From assembly GCF_040412425.1 (NCBI RefSeq), contig NC_089749.1, positions 8,857,662 through 8,921,661 of the forward strand: a stretch of 64,000 bases of DNA. The letters are read 5' to 3'. The translations under genes were made by a program, and so were the position numbers. This DNA comes from Macrobrachium rosenbergii. Taxonomy: Eukaryota > Arthropoda > Malacostraca > Decapoda > Palaemonidae. The notes under the pieces were generated by a model, which was given only the letters and a program-made list of their open reading frames with translations, searched no databases and had not been told where the DNA came from. Shown one piece after another: positions 51,032 through 64,000 of the stretch (the stretch's first letter is position 1; every line of letters begins with the position of its first letter).

Positions 51032-52004
51032 CGTTGACTATTTGTTAGTGTACCATTTAATTATTATAAAGATATTCTTTTGATAAGAATGTTTTTTTAA
51101 TTATTATTAAAGAATCTGAATTGAAGTCGCTTTTTTATTTAATACAGTCGATTGTATACGTATCTTTAAAAATGTTTTATCGTGAATATATGTCTGAATC
51201 ATATGGCTTTTATTATTAAAGTCATGTGGTACTGTAACTGGGCGATACAAAAACTAGCATTTCTGTTACAGAGGCTGTAAAAACTGCAATACACTATCTT
51301 TGAAAATTTATTACTAATACCTTACAATGAAATGAGATGAAGTAACTGCACTAAACACAAGGGGAAAAAGTGATGCATAATGAAGCCCATTTTCTTGAAT
51401 CTGTGGACAAAATTACAAAAAATATGAAGAAAAACATTGAAGCGTGTAATAAGAGTGACAAACAAATATTAACTCTTGTAGATATTAAAAACATGTAGTG
51501 AGAGTAACAATTATTAAATTGTGTTGAGGATAAAAATACTTTTGATTCAAACAGGTGAATGAGCTCTTTGGATGTTGCATGTTGAAGTTGCTGGTGGCAT
51601 AGGAGCAGGTTTACACTGGTCAGACTCGACAGATGTTTTCAAGTGAAAATTCCCACTAAAGGAAACCATTTATAGATTTGTAATATTTCAACTGAACTAC
51701 TTTTTAATTTGGTCCATTCTAACTAATTTATCTTAACCTTATCCATTTTTCACATATTAAGAACAAATTAATTGAGAAGCCCAACAAAATCTATTATAGT
51801 AACATGAATTCATGGTCTTTTCCAACTATTTCATTGTAACAAAAACAACTTGAAATGACAAGATATTTCTTCTGAACTATGGAAATCTGCAGGTACTATA
51901 TAGCATTTGTAAACACTGTTTCTTTTACTGGTTACCTTTGTTCCAATTTTGTAAAATACAAGATACACCAATAGATGAAAAGAATAATAATAATAACTAC
52001 CTGT
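51032..52004. other. Convergent 3' region between QARS and POLR2L
   Basis: Holds the presumed 3' UTRs of two genes that point toward each other (stops 52031-side and 52005-side, about 0.97 kb apart). AT-rich, no further exon. Confidence 0.6.
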
Positions 52005-52486
<482 letters not shown>

Positions 52487-53079
52487 TTAAAGTGGGTATG
52501 TTGCTCTGACAAACTACTGTTCTACATATACTTCAATGGTTTTCTCAAGTAAAACCAATTCAACTGCCTCATTAACAATGGTTAACTAGGAGGGTGAAGT
52601 ACTGTAGTTCCTAGACTTAACTGTGAATTCACTGCACTTTCAAGGGAAGCCAGTATGATAATGGTAAAACAGTACACTATTTTCTCAAAATTTTTTGCTA
52701 CTTTACCCTGTGTTTTTACCCATTTTCTACCATTACTGTTTGTACAAACCAACCACTTTTGTTTCCTCTTTCCCCACACCTACCAATTAAGGTGGCATTC
52801 AAGTGGAAAATGGATATTCAAGTGTCTGTGATGCTTAGTTTGGTCATAACCACTGATAATTTTGCCTGCATTCATAGCAGGTCAAAACTTTTTCCTTTTT
52901 CTTTAAGAACATGGTTATGTTGTTCTTGGAAAAAGCAAGCATCAGAAAACACTGTAAAATTGTCAACAAAACTGCTTCATGGAACACTTAAGTCCCCAAT
53001 GTAGATCCTGTAGAGGAAACGATAAAGACTAGGTAGGATACAAAAGTGATGTGTGGTACCCTAAAAGATGTATATTTCT

Positions 53080-54615
53080 AGATGGCATCGATGAAAAAAC
53101 ACAAAAATTCAAGTCCTTTTTATTTCGACACAGATTATTTAATAATGAATGGATATAAAATGGAGAATGATATAACTGTGCTGAGGGAAGAAACTGAGTT
53201 ACAAGATAAAGGGTTTCTTAAGAGTTATGCCAGGATTGTTGAACAACAGAAATTCGCTGGCAGTGTCAGTTGGAGACAGCAGATTTGCCCATGATGGTGG
53301 CCAACAAATTCATAACCCTAAAAGGAAAACTGCCTTGCAAAATCGCAATCCCATCAAAAAGACTATCTTATTGGAAGTTGCTATTACTGCTCCCTATATG
53401 GAGAAGGTTGCTTTTGCCGCTACAGTTTAGACCATGACGGTAAAAGGGTCCTCTAACGCTTTCAATAAGATCACAGGGAGGAAAAGTGAGGTTGCTAATG
53501 CAATTAAAGATATCCCATGACTGATTTGAGGTTAAACTAATGAGTATGCTGATGATCATTTATTGACAGAAGACATCAAGATGATGCTACAACCATGATT
53601 AATAACATGGTGAAATAAAAAAAAAAAAGACTGGTAAACTAAAACTAAAGTTATGATTTGTAATGTTATAGCAAGAAGGACAATGTGCATTAGTTAACAA
53701 TACAATAACTGTCATCTACAGTCAATCCCTGACATAATGGAGAAGAGAAACCTGTTATTCATAAAAAATGCTGTAGGTGAGATTGACCCCATCATGCTAA
53801 ACTGTGGTTTTGAAATTCAGTCCTGTTAAAATGCGATACACTAACATGAAAATGATATTTGAAAGTCATTACCTGCTGATTTGCTGAGAAAGAGTGTAAA
53901 TTCCAAAATAATGACAGAGTTTGTGAGAACTGTGCTGGTAATCACTTATAGTAATGAAAGAATATACTTAAAATTTTATCTAGTGTATGACACAGAGACA
54001 ACAAGATTCTGAACACAGCATAAGTTAAAATAGTGGCTAAACTTTGGATGCAGAAACAGAGTAGCCACAAATATTGATTATGGATATGAATGTTAATATA
54101 TTGGTCTGTCGGAATACAACACTGCAAATTGTAGTTCATAAATGAGAAAGCTTTTGATATTATTCTGTGCAGTTATGTTAACTTGGAATTAATTGCTGAC
54201 TGTGTTAATTGTCATATGGTCATTAACGCTTTCAAGAACAAAAAAATATTCTTGTTGTTGATTGTTGTCATATTGAGGATTTGACAGGTTATATGGATTA
54301 TGCAGTGCAATTCTGTAAATATTGTTACAAATGTGTATTGCACGTAAAAATAAGAAAAAGGGTTCTATAAAGCAATTTTGGCGATGACAGGACTGACAAA
54401 TAAACCAAAAGTAAGCACTGTAGCACCCAAATTCTGCAGAAATGCTCAGAGGGATCCCCAGTGAGAAACGATAGCTGTAGGGTACAGCTAGGTTGCAGAG
54501 TGCATAAGGAGGTCTTCAGTCTTTTTGAGACTTACTTGAACTCGGTGCCAAGGGTTAAGGATTACCTAACAAAACAGAAACAGGCTGAAATGGTCATGCC
54601 AGTTAATCTATAATA
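53080..54615 (+). pseudogene. Degraded coding remnant of unknown origin
   Basis: Successive short open segments on the plus strand (53082-53290, 53290-53430, 53540-53620, 53730-53860, 53870-54020, 54130-54240, 54440-54610) have protein-like composition. They switch frame and are broken by many stops, as in an old decayed open reading frame of at least 1.5 kb. No homologue is recognised; an ancient viral or transposon gene is possible. It lies upstream of the POLR2L start codon, possibly in that gene's 5' UTR intron. Confidence 0.4.
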
Positions 54616-55017
54616 TTTACATTAAAAACAAACTATGTTTTTCATTACTTTAATATGCCACAGTTATATATATAAACATCTGAAGGCATGAACAGTAAAC
54701 TAAGAAGAACTGTTTTAGCTTCCCAAGTCCACACAATACCGATGCTCAATGACAAAGGATAATAAATTGTTCTGAATAACAAATAACATCCTTTCTGTGC
54801 TTTGGCTACGCAAATAATTTGAATTGGCAGCTGAACAGCACAAAAGGAACCAAAACAAGGTTAAAATCAACAAATTCTATAAAAAAAGACATGGAAACAT
54901 TACATACAAAGAACGTAAACCACATTTTAATACAATATCTTGCATATGACTGAAAATTAAATTCAATGGGTAAAACCCCAGACTACAAACGCACCCTTCT
55001 AGTTCAATAACTACCAG

Positions 55018-55185
55018 TTTAACTACCAGTTTACACGCAAAATGGGAGCCGTGTTTAGTACCAGCCCTTCAGGGATGAACATAAAGACATAAACAAAAGG
55101 CGGTAAATATTCCAGCCAGCAACTGGCAGGAATGAGGCCGTGGTGGTAAACGCAAAGGAGACGGCCACACAAAGTTCTAGTTCAT
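55018..55185 (+). mobile_element. Single arm of the 1.7-2.2 kb inverted-repeat element
   Basis: AACTACCAGTTTACACGCAA AATGGGAGCCGTGTTTAGTA then CCAGCCCTTCAGGGATGAAC matches the left arm at 1.77-1.85 kb, and GGAATGAGGCCGTGGT matches GGAACCAGGCCGCGGT at about 2000. The opposite arm is absent or scrambled. Confidence 0.65.
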
Positions 55186-55234
55186 TAATATAATTTTTTG
55201 GCTGAACAACATAGAAAAGGATGACTATGATGCA

Positions 55235-55480
55235 GCAGAGGAAAAATAATAAGAAATTTGCCGATATGAACAATTTTCTGTCTTCGGTTGATGCTTTAAC
55301 ATTCATCTCCAATGGGCTGGTTATAGACATGGTGGAAGCTACAAGGAATGACCAGCCCTATGGGATGAAAGCAGAAAAAAAAATAATTATCAAGAAATTT
55401 GCCGATATGAACAATTTTCTGGGCGCCTAACTCAGTTGATGCTTTTTCCACCAAACATCAACCCAATGGGCTTCCTCAGT
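55235..55480. repeat. ~137 bp direct duplication
   Basis: AAGAAATTTGCCGATATGAA CAATTTTCTG then GTTGATGCTTT and CCAATGGGCT occur at 55250-55317 and again at 55392-55470. Confidence 0.8.
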
Positions 55481-56678
<1,198 letters not shown>

Positions 56679-57341
56679 GCAGAGAGTAAGAAATGTCCTA
56701 ATTTTCAGTTATTTCTTCACAGCAAAAACATATTTTTTATCTTCCCCTTTTAACCTATTCTTATCTTTTAATTCTAATGTGCCCAATCTAGCCCTACTTA
56801 TCAGCATTTTCTTTTTAATGTTGTCGTACCAAGTCTCTTCTGTGCTCCCGTTAGATTTCCTACAGATTTTTAAGGTTGTCATTCGTTGCTCTTAGACATG
56901 CTTTTTTGTCCCAGACATTTATCACATCTCTTAATTTATTCACTTTTATTTGTACAAACGAGACCCATGGTAGCAGTAGTGGTATTAGTAGCAAAAGGGA
57001 TTTGCCTCAGAAACGGATCCTCCCAGTGTAAGACAAAACTGAAACACTATATCCTCCCCGGGTTGATAACGAAAGCAGCACCCATTTGTACCACGACTGC
57101 ATTCACGAATCCATTTTACTTTCGTGTATTGTACCAAAGAAGAGACAGGACTTATATTTAGAAAGATTTTTAAACTGTGAATTCCAGTTTAGCAATTAAA
57201 AAGAATAATAATCTTCTAGTTGAGTGCAGAAAACAATATTGGTTTTCGGGAAAAAATTAAGAATATTTGGGCAAAATGGGTACGACAGTTCGATGAACGA
57301 GGATTCCCGGATGAGAATACGAGAAACAGTTGGCTTAGTGC

Positions 57342-57342
<1 letters not shown>

Positions 57343-57422
<80 letters not shown>
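57343..57422. repeat. (AG)n microsatellite
   Basis: About 76 bp of pure AG. Confidence 0.95.
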
Positions 57423-57423
<1 letters not shown>

Positions 57424-57568
57424 GGTATAAACAGCACCTGCTCTCAAGGTCAAGAAGCACACTTGGGTACAGTGAGAAAAGTATTTCACCTTCAAAGCCA
57501 TTCACTTGCGTTTGCTAAGCACCCGCGAATCCAAAGGGTTATTTACGAAAAGAATACACTTTCAAATC

Positions 57569-58826
57569 TTTATTAACTTTTATTTCAAAATAGAATATTC
57601 CACCTTAAACCTAAGTAGAATCTGTAAATAATATTTAAATATCTCGTTTATTCGGTGACAGGAACGATTATAGTACAGTTTTAAAAGCAGACAAAAAAAA
57701 AAGAGAAGAAAAATGCACTTTTGCGACGTAACATTCAGTTAAAGAAAAGCATATTACAACTCGTTAAATCTGTGGATACCACGCACAATGCTGTCCTATC
57801 GTGAGTAAAAAACAGCACCTTTAATATAAAGGTATATCACGGTAATGACTAGTAATATAAATTCATATATATATACATTCGTAAAATATTGTAATTTCTT
57901 CATTAACTGTGACAAAGTAATGCCAGTTATAGACAATATTTCCTCCAGTGATGGCAGAATTCTTCATGACAATGTTGCACATCTTCTGATGTTGCTCCTT
58001 AAAATATGAGTTTTTTTTAATTTAAACACTTCCATTATCGATACAAAGTTAATACAGAGTCCCTTTTACAGGACTACATGCTTTGATAAATGTCAAGGTA
58101 GAATACAGTTCATTTCATGTATATAATACAGATTACCTATCATGTCTACACCAGTCTCAGTACAATACGAAGACTCGTTAGTGTTTACAGAGGAAGGTCT
58201 CCCACTAAAAAAAGAAGAAGAAGAAGAAGAATCATTGTTTACAAAGGAAGTTCTTCCTGAAAACAAAGAAGAAGGCAGAAAATGGTGTGACATTCCACAT
58301 GACAAGACAAACAAGGCTCTTTGAATACACGTAAGCACTTCAAAATACTGAGGTGTTTCATAAAGCACATCTATGCACGTAGTACCTCAACTCTATATAC
58401 GTCAAATACTTGTAGTATCACATAATTCAGCACATCAGCTGCACATAGAACAGCACACCGTGTACTTTTAAGACACTGCAGGAGCGAGTTTCAATTTTAT
58501 AAGTAGATTAAAGTACATTTAACAGCTATATTCTCCAATTTTCTGTGAAATTCAGATTCAATTTGCAAACGAAGTTCACGCTGCCATCAATATTTACCAA
58601 AAAATATATACTTAAAACACCCGTTGACATTCTAGTCACAGCCAAATGTAAAGCTTAAAAGTGTTCAGAGCAATCACAGATAAATGTGAAAAAAATATAT
58701 ATATATAAAATGAGTTTTATGTACAACAACTACTCTCTTTAGGGAACCAATTAAAGCTGATCTATTAGCAACAGAATTCCTCTCCTCCTCCGGCCCTCAA
58801 ACAATGGCTGGCACAGACAACAAGGC
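57569..58826 (-). other. Probable 3' UTR of the gene at 58.8-62.7 kb
   Basis: Two minus-strand AATAAA signals lie at 57569-57574 and 57579-57584, the first clear pair downstream of the stop at 58827. This would make a 3' UTR of about 1.25 kb. A small GAA/TTC run at 58210-58232 is included. No other exon seen. Confidence 0.4.
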
Positions 58827-61800
58827 CTACGACGCCTTTGCAGAACTAACTATCGCAGACTCAACCTCGTCAGCAAACTCGTGAGCAGCTGAATTAGGAA
58901 TGAACTGCTGCCTGTGATAGAAGGAGAACGTCAGTTTCCCTTCCTGAACGCGCAAGGTAATGCAAGTATTCCTGAAGAAGATGATCATAGGGTGAATAGG
59001 ATGACAAGACAGCAACTCCAAGTTTTCCAGCCGACGATCCAGTCTCGCAGGAGAATCGGTGATGTACGTGATTGAGAAGTTAGACTCGGGCTGGAAAATG
59101 GACGGGAATTGACTGTCACTGACGCTCAAGTTTTCCAGATTGAGAGGTATGATCTGAGGGAGGGTGTTCCTCGATTGTAACTCGGCCTCCTTGCGTTTCT
59201 GGTCAACCATTCTCGCAGTTTCCCAGACTCCTTTCAGTCCGGTTCTTGGATTCCCGCGCAAACTGACCGTTGGCTTTCTACAACACATCGAATAAAGTAG
59301 ACCTTCGTTATTTCCATCATCGTCGTCGTCGTTACCGTCACCTTCTTCGTCAGGATGATCACGCCATTCGTGGTCAGAGAGATCATCCATGTTGTAGTAA
59401 TGGGAAATACTGTAGCCAACATTCAAATCGTTCTCTAAATCTTCGTCTTCTTTCCAAAACCCGCTCTTCACCAAGGTCTGACTTATCACTGCGTTGACGC
59501 AAGAGGCAAACCCACTTATGAATGATATCCGCTCAGACTTGCACTTGTTCATGAAATTTTTCGAACTGTCAGCTTGAACTGTCCTGTCTACGTGGGGACT
59601 GTTCCTGTCAATTTTGTTGACGTCGTTGTTGGGTACAGACTCCGCACTCGCGGCGTTACTTTCACCGTTTTCGTCGGTTACTAAAACATCTGCTACGACA
59701 CTGAATAGCTGCAAGACGTTTGCCATCTCTTCACTCATCGAATCCACTCGGCAGACATTGCTGTCGGATGGGGTGTTCGGTTGGGAGGGCGTTTCATCAG
59801 AGTCCTTGTCAGCTGATTCATTCTCAGTCTCCTGTACTGACTCTGGGGTCCTTTCGTCACACTCCTCCCCACTTTGCTCACTGACATCACTTGTAGAATC
59901 ACTGCTAGCCGGAGCTTTAGTGCCAGGCTTAGCAGACTCGGATATCAAAGTACTTAATTTAAGGATAAAACCATCACAGATCGCGCTGAATGATTTTTCA
60001 GTGGCTAGAGGCTGGGGAACGGCAAACACTAAGCGATAATTATGAGGAAACGATTTGCCTTTCACACCGTTAGTATCAGGCGTCGGTTTTAGGCTCTCTT
60101 GAACTGGAGCATTTTCAGAGCTGGCAGTCTCACTGGCACAGTCACTGGCCTCTTGACTGGGAGGTTCTCCTCCTAACGCAGAAGGTGACACGTCTGGTGC
60201 AGGGAAGGGTACTTTGTCTGCACTATCCACGGTGGAACTAGAAACACTTGTTGGAGAGGGGCACTTGCTATCACTACCTGTGGCACTGGACTGAATTTCA
60301 TCCCTTTCTGCATTTTTATCTCGACAAGTGTTATTCTCAGTAGCTGTACTGATGCCAGGGGCATGGCAACAGGCAGAAGATTCTGTAGAGGAAGATTCAC
60401 CTGCTGTTTCACCCTCAACAGCTGTATTGTTGCCAGGGGCCTGGCAACAGACAGAGGATTCTGCAGAGGAAGATTCACCTGCTGTATGACCCTGAAGTTC
60501 CTCAACAGGTGTATTGATGTCAGCGGCCTGGCAACAGCCAGAAGATTCTGCATGGGAAGGTTCACCTGTTGTACCACTCTCAACAGCTGTGTTGATGCCA
60601 GGGGCATGACAACAAGCAGAAGATTCTGCAGAGGAAACTTCACCTGTTGTACCACCCTCAACAGCTGTACTGATGCCAGGGGCATGACAACAAGCAGAAG
60701 ATTCTGCAGAGGAAACTTCACCTGGTGTATCACCCTCAAAAGCTGTATTGATACCAACTGCTGTGCTGATGCTAGGGGCGTGGCAACAGGCACGGGATTC
60801 TGTAGAGGAACATTCACCTGGTGTAGCACCCTCAACAGTTGTACTCATGCCAGGGGTATGGCAACAAGCAGAAGATTCTTCAGGGGAGAGTTCACCAGAC
60901 GTAGTACTAAAAAGTCCAGTGGGAGAACTCTCTGGGGATTCGCAGAGTGTCTCAGAGTTCGCACAGGGATTGCCATCGACGAACGCCTGACACTGACTGC
61001 AGGGCTGGGTGTTCATCAGCATGAACGAATGCAACAGCTTGTCCTCCATGTAACCGAAAAACTCGTCGCTGTTGTTCGCGATCACATCCCAAAGACTGCA
61101 GTCGCTGTAGGTCATCTGACGGGGAGAAGAAAGTACTCCTTTTAGATATGACTCAAGATTAATCTGATCGGTAAGCTGACTGGTTAAAATCCTAACTTCA
61201 TACGGATTATATTTTACATGAATTTTAATATGCCATTTACATTATTCACACATATACTCACACACATGTAATGGCAAATAGACACGCTGACAATCAACTG
61301 ATTTCTCATTGCAGAAAAAGTTATAAACAACAATAATATAATTAAAGAAAAAGCAGAGAAATTATAATATACAATTTAAAGCCAGCGATTACAAAGTCAC
61401 TTGATGTAAATCAAATGTGTGTGTGTGAGAGAGAGACTTGCTAAAACTACCATCTCTTACCTTAAAATTTATGTTTCCTTCAGGGTGCAAACATAGCCAC
61501 ATATCTTTTTTCCGTTTCTTTAAGCCAAGACCCAACCAAGGCAATAAACTGGAAAAAAAACGGTAAAATTAACATTGGAAACTGGTATCATTTACCCACT
61601 TTTAAACAATTCAACAATATACAGGCACAGCAAGCAAACACTGCTTGAGTTACTGACTTTTTTTGGATACAAAGGTGTGGCAAAGCCACGCTCTGAAACT
61701 TCCATCCATATTATCGGCCTAATAACCTCATGATTCTATAAAAACAAAGTAAAACTTTGCTAAACAAAGCCTATTACCTGCGCAGTTGCTTTAATGCAGT

Positions 61801-62652
61801 CTCCACCATCTCCTTTTCAAGGGGAACAGCACTTCTGAAATCCAGTGCACAGTACTGTGGGGACAGAGCTCTCTCGTAGGACTCCTTCGTCAGGCCTACT
61901 TTCATCATCCACGTGACGGAAGTATCCTCTTCCTCCTCCCTCCCCGCGTCTCCTTCAACCCTGGGATCATCCTCGTTCACGTAATGGTTCTGGGTGTCCT
62001 TGTTTCTGGTGTCCTTGTTCCGGGAATCCTTGTTGTGGGTGTCTGAAGGACCTCTAGGATTCTTGGGTTCTCTCGGAGCAGGGTCGAAGTCAAAAATTGA
62101 ATCGGCAAAAGGAAAGATATCATCGATATCTTCATTACTGTCATCTGATGCCTCGCCCTCAGCTGGTGAATTTTCCTTATCTGCTGAATCACCAGCAGAC
62201 TCCTCGCCGCTGCTCTCGGCAGCCCCACCAGAGGCGCCGTTCGCAACGGGGTCAGAGTGACCTCCTTCAGCACCTGCGCCGGCATTTAAACTGCCGTTAT
62301 GGTCATCAGAAGTAACTAATTCATGCTCTGCAGTTTGCCGGCTTTCCTCGCTATGGCCGCCAGTTCGAGATTCTGCTGTCATCTGGTCTACATTCGCGTC
62401 TTCCTCGATGTACAAGACTGCATCGATGGTCTTCTCAACTCGAGCACCTCCTTCTCCTTCCACTAGCACCTTGGCGTCGTTCTCCACGGCCATTTCTGGA
62501 TCCGCTGCCTTGACCACCATCTCCGCCGTCGGTCTCTCGAGGCAAAGATGATCGTCGAACCTCGACGTTATCGACGCCAGCCACGACAGGACAGTCTGCC
62601 ACACCCAGCCGAGCACATCTCGCAAGGATGACTGCATGGCATGGGACGACAT
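58827..62652 (-). CDS. 1083-residue acidic protein with Cys-Cys repeats, function unknown
   Basis: Three coding exons (61778-62652, 61461-61548, 58827-61115), GT-AG, joining at phases 2 and 0. I do not recognise the family. Residues 10-28 (LRDVLGWVWQTVLSWLASI) form a Trp-rich hydrophobic or amphipathic helix. Residues 60-240 are acidic and Ser/Glu-rich with an NKDTR-type triplet repeat near 206-221. Residues 250-360, spanning all three exons, look folded (YERALSPQYCALDF, LLPWLGLGLKKRKKDMW, SLWDVIANNSDEFFGYMEDK), followed by CSQC. Residues 397-583 hold seven Cys-Cys repeats; about 600-880 is low complexity; an acidic DDDDD run sits near residue 920. The last ~130 residues look folded again (LENLELLSCHPIHPMIIFFR, LTFSFYHRQQF). 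The pattern is of a scaffold with two conserved ends and a fast-evolving middle. The ATG at 62652 is the first in frame after an acceptor at 62677. Confidence 0.85.
60330..60890 (-). repeat. Coding minisatellite, seven 26-32 residue units
   Basis: The unit is SSAESSACCHAPGISTAVEG plus about six residues (xTPGEV). Cys pairs lie at residues 405, 431, 463, 489, 515, 544 and 570, so spacings are 26, 32, 26, 26, 29 and 26. All length changes are multiples of three bases. The complementary strand also stays open for about 260 codons here, which is a by-product of the repeat. Confidence 0.95.
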
Positions 62653-62676
62653 GGGATGGTGACCTGACCCCTACAT
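62653..62676 (-). promoter_or_regulatory. 5' leader with start-stop element (ATGTAG)
   Basis: After the acceptor (CTTTCCAG|) the exon begins ATG TAG at 62676-62671, a minimal start-stop upstream ORF 18 nt before the main ATG. Whether it is in the mRNA depends on this splice acceptor being used. Confidence 0.45.
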
Positions 62677-62699
62677 CTGGAAAGAGAGAAGAAGAGTGT

Positions 62700-63885
62700 C
62701 TCAGTTTACTCAGGCTATTTTTTTACCAATATACGGAAAATGCAGCTTGCCTGATTTTCCAAAAGAATGTAAAAACGAACATGACATGAAATACTCTAAT
62801 CTATGACGAGAAAATGCATCAAGTAATGGTTTTGTTTAGATATAAAACTTTCTCACAGGAGAGTGCAACGACACTTAGGCCTAGTCACGAGTTTATGAAA
62901 TACCCTTATTCAGAGACATCTGATTAACGGCAAGTCTCCATCATCAAATAAAATAATAACAATAGATAAATATGATGGTAACCGAAATAGGACATTTTTC
63001 CTTCAGCGTAGACCTAGTAACAAGACCAAATCAAACACACACACAAGGAACAAAATCAACACAACACGAAATATGACGAGAATCTTAGGGACCCAGCGAG
63101 AGAGGGCTGATGTCTGTTTACATCGAAATTGGCATAACATCTCGCTGCTGCTGCTGCTGACGGTATAGCAGGTGGTTTCAGCACTGTTTGGAAGGCAAGA
63201 ATAAAGGAACTAAAAAGAGAAAATCGCGTGGAGGGGTAAATCGCCGAGAATTTGGCAACACCAGCCAAATTTCTCTGTGGAGTTCATTCCCTGAAGGTGG
63301 CACGAGCCTCGTTCAGATGGGGACAACGTGTATTGCGCACATGCGTTTTCTGGTTTGTTCTAAATTTTTTTTGGACGAAATTAGGATACTAGGGAACTTT
63401 TAAGACGAGTTCGTATGCTCTTCTGTCTTTCAGAAGAAATTTACATTGAAAACAATTGAAAGTTTCTCTTGAAAGGCCACATTTTTCGTCAAGTACCAGC
63501 TATCAATGAGATATAGGCCTACAGCTGACATCATACTGGACTGTTTGGTTATAACACTTAAAATTTATTTTCAGCTGAAGGTGGATCTTATAACTCAAAT
63601 AAAACTTAATTAGGTCTTGAGCTTGACTATAGACAACACATCCCACTGCTATATAGGTATCAATAAGGGACCAACTGATCTAGATAAAGATAACATAACC
63701 TATTTCAAGATTACAGGCGATGGATTACATCACTGATACTGAATATCGGATTACAAGCCAACTGTTACTATAGTAGTCTGCTCCGGATCAGATCAGGCAG
63801 AGAAAGAGGGAGAGAGAGTTCTTGAAAGGTCCGGGCCTGCTTAATTCTCGTAATATACTAGCGGCGTGATAAAAGCCATCGCGAT
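62700..63885. other. Upstream region, no gene recognised
   Basis: Should contain the 5' UTR exon(s) and promoter of the Cys-Cys repeat gene. A CTGCTG run at 63145-63160 and TAGGCCTA words at 62875 and 63513 are present. No first exon could be assigned. Confidence 0.45.
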
Positions 63886-63887
63886 GC

Positions 63888-63935
63888 AAGGTATAAAAAC
63901 ACAGGTTGGTCCGCGCCACCGACAAGTATCACTTA
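63888..63935 (+). promoter_or_regulatory. TATA-type core promoter leading out of the window
   Basis: AAGGTATAAAAACACAGG at about 63890 is a strong TATA box, with GTATCACTTA about 30-35 bp downstream as a possible start. The transcript would begin near 63925 and continue past the end of the window. Confidence 0.35.
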
Positions 63936-64000
63936 ATCTCCATTTTATTCGCGCTATCAGATTAACCGCTCCTCTGCTAAGCTATTCTCTCGCTTTTCAT

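Noticed and set aside
60363..61145. 260-codon open frame on the plus strand
   Set aside because: It is antisense to the Cys-Cys coding repeat; the minus strand has the spliced 1083-codon gene with matching phases.

Overview
This is nuclear DNA from an animal, most likely a malacostracan/decapod crustacean. The support is spliced genes with GT-AG introns, arthropod-like glutaminyl-tRNA synthetase sequence, very dense long microsatellites ((CT)n, (AT)n, (ATT)n, (TTC)n), several miniature inverted-repeat families, and extreme enrichment of the palindrome TAGGCCTA. The taxonomic call is inference. No prokaryotic genes, tRNA genes, rRNA genes or CRISPR arrays were seen.

Layout. 1-26.6 kb holds no intact gene. 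It is a repeat-rich block of microsatellites, minisatellites (26 bp, 20 bp, 85 bp and about 150 bp units), palindromic elements, and unique segments duplicated together with an adjoining microsatellite. The only gene-like trace is a broken THAP-type zinc-finger exon near 2.3 kb. 26.6-31.4 kb (minus) is a complete eight-exon viperin (RSAD2) gene, 341 codons, with a TATA promoter near 31.5 kb. 31.6-37.4 kb has no firm gene; two possible isolated first exons (33.2 kb minus, 36.8 kb plus) are noted. 37.5-51.0 kb (plus) is a glutaminyl-tRNA synthetase gene (QARS) in 13 exons; all catalytic motifs are visible but exons 3, 4 and 10 are broken by small indels. 52.0-52.5 kb (minus) is the two-exon coding part of POLR2L/RPB10, convergent with QARS. 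53.1-54.6 kb has a heavily degraded coding remnant. 58.8-62.7 kb (minus) is a three-coding-exon gene for a 1083-residue acidic, Ser/Thr-rich protein with seven Cys-Cys repeats that I do not recognise. A TATA-type promoter at 63.9 kb points out of the window.

The genes look like ordinary neighbours rather than one pathway: viperin is an innate antiviral radical-SAM enzyme, QARS charges tRNA-Gln, and RPB10 is a shared RNA polymerase subunit. The most unusual observations are a tandemly duplicated splice donor in viperin, the frame damage in QARS, the Cys-Cys repeat protein, and the palindromes bounded by AT/GT microsatellites.
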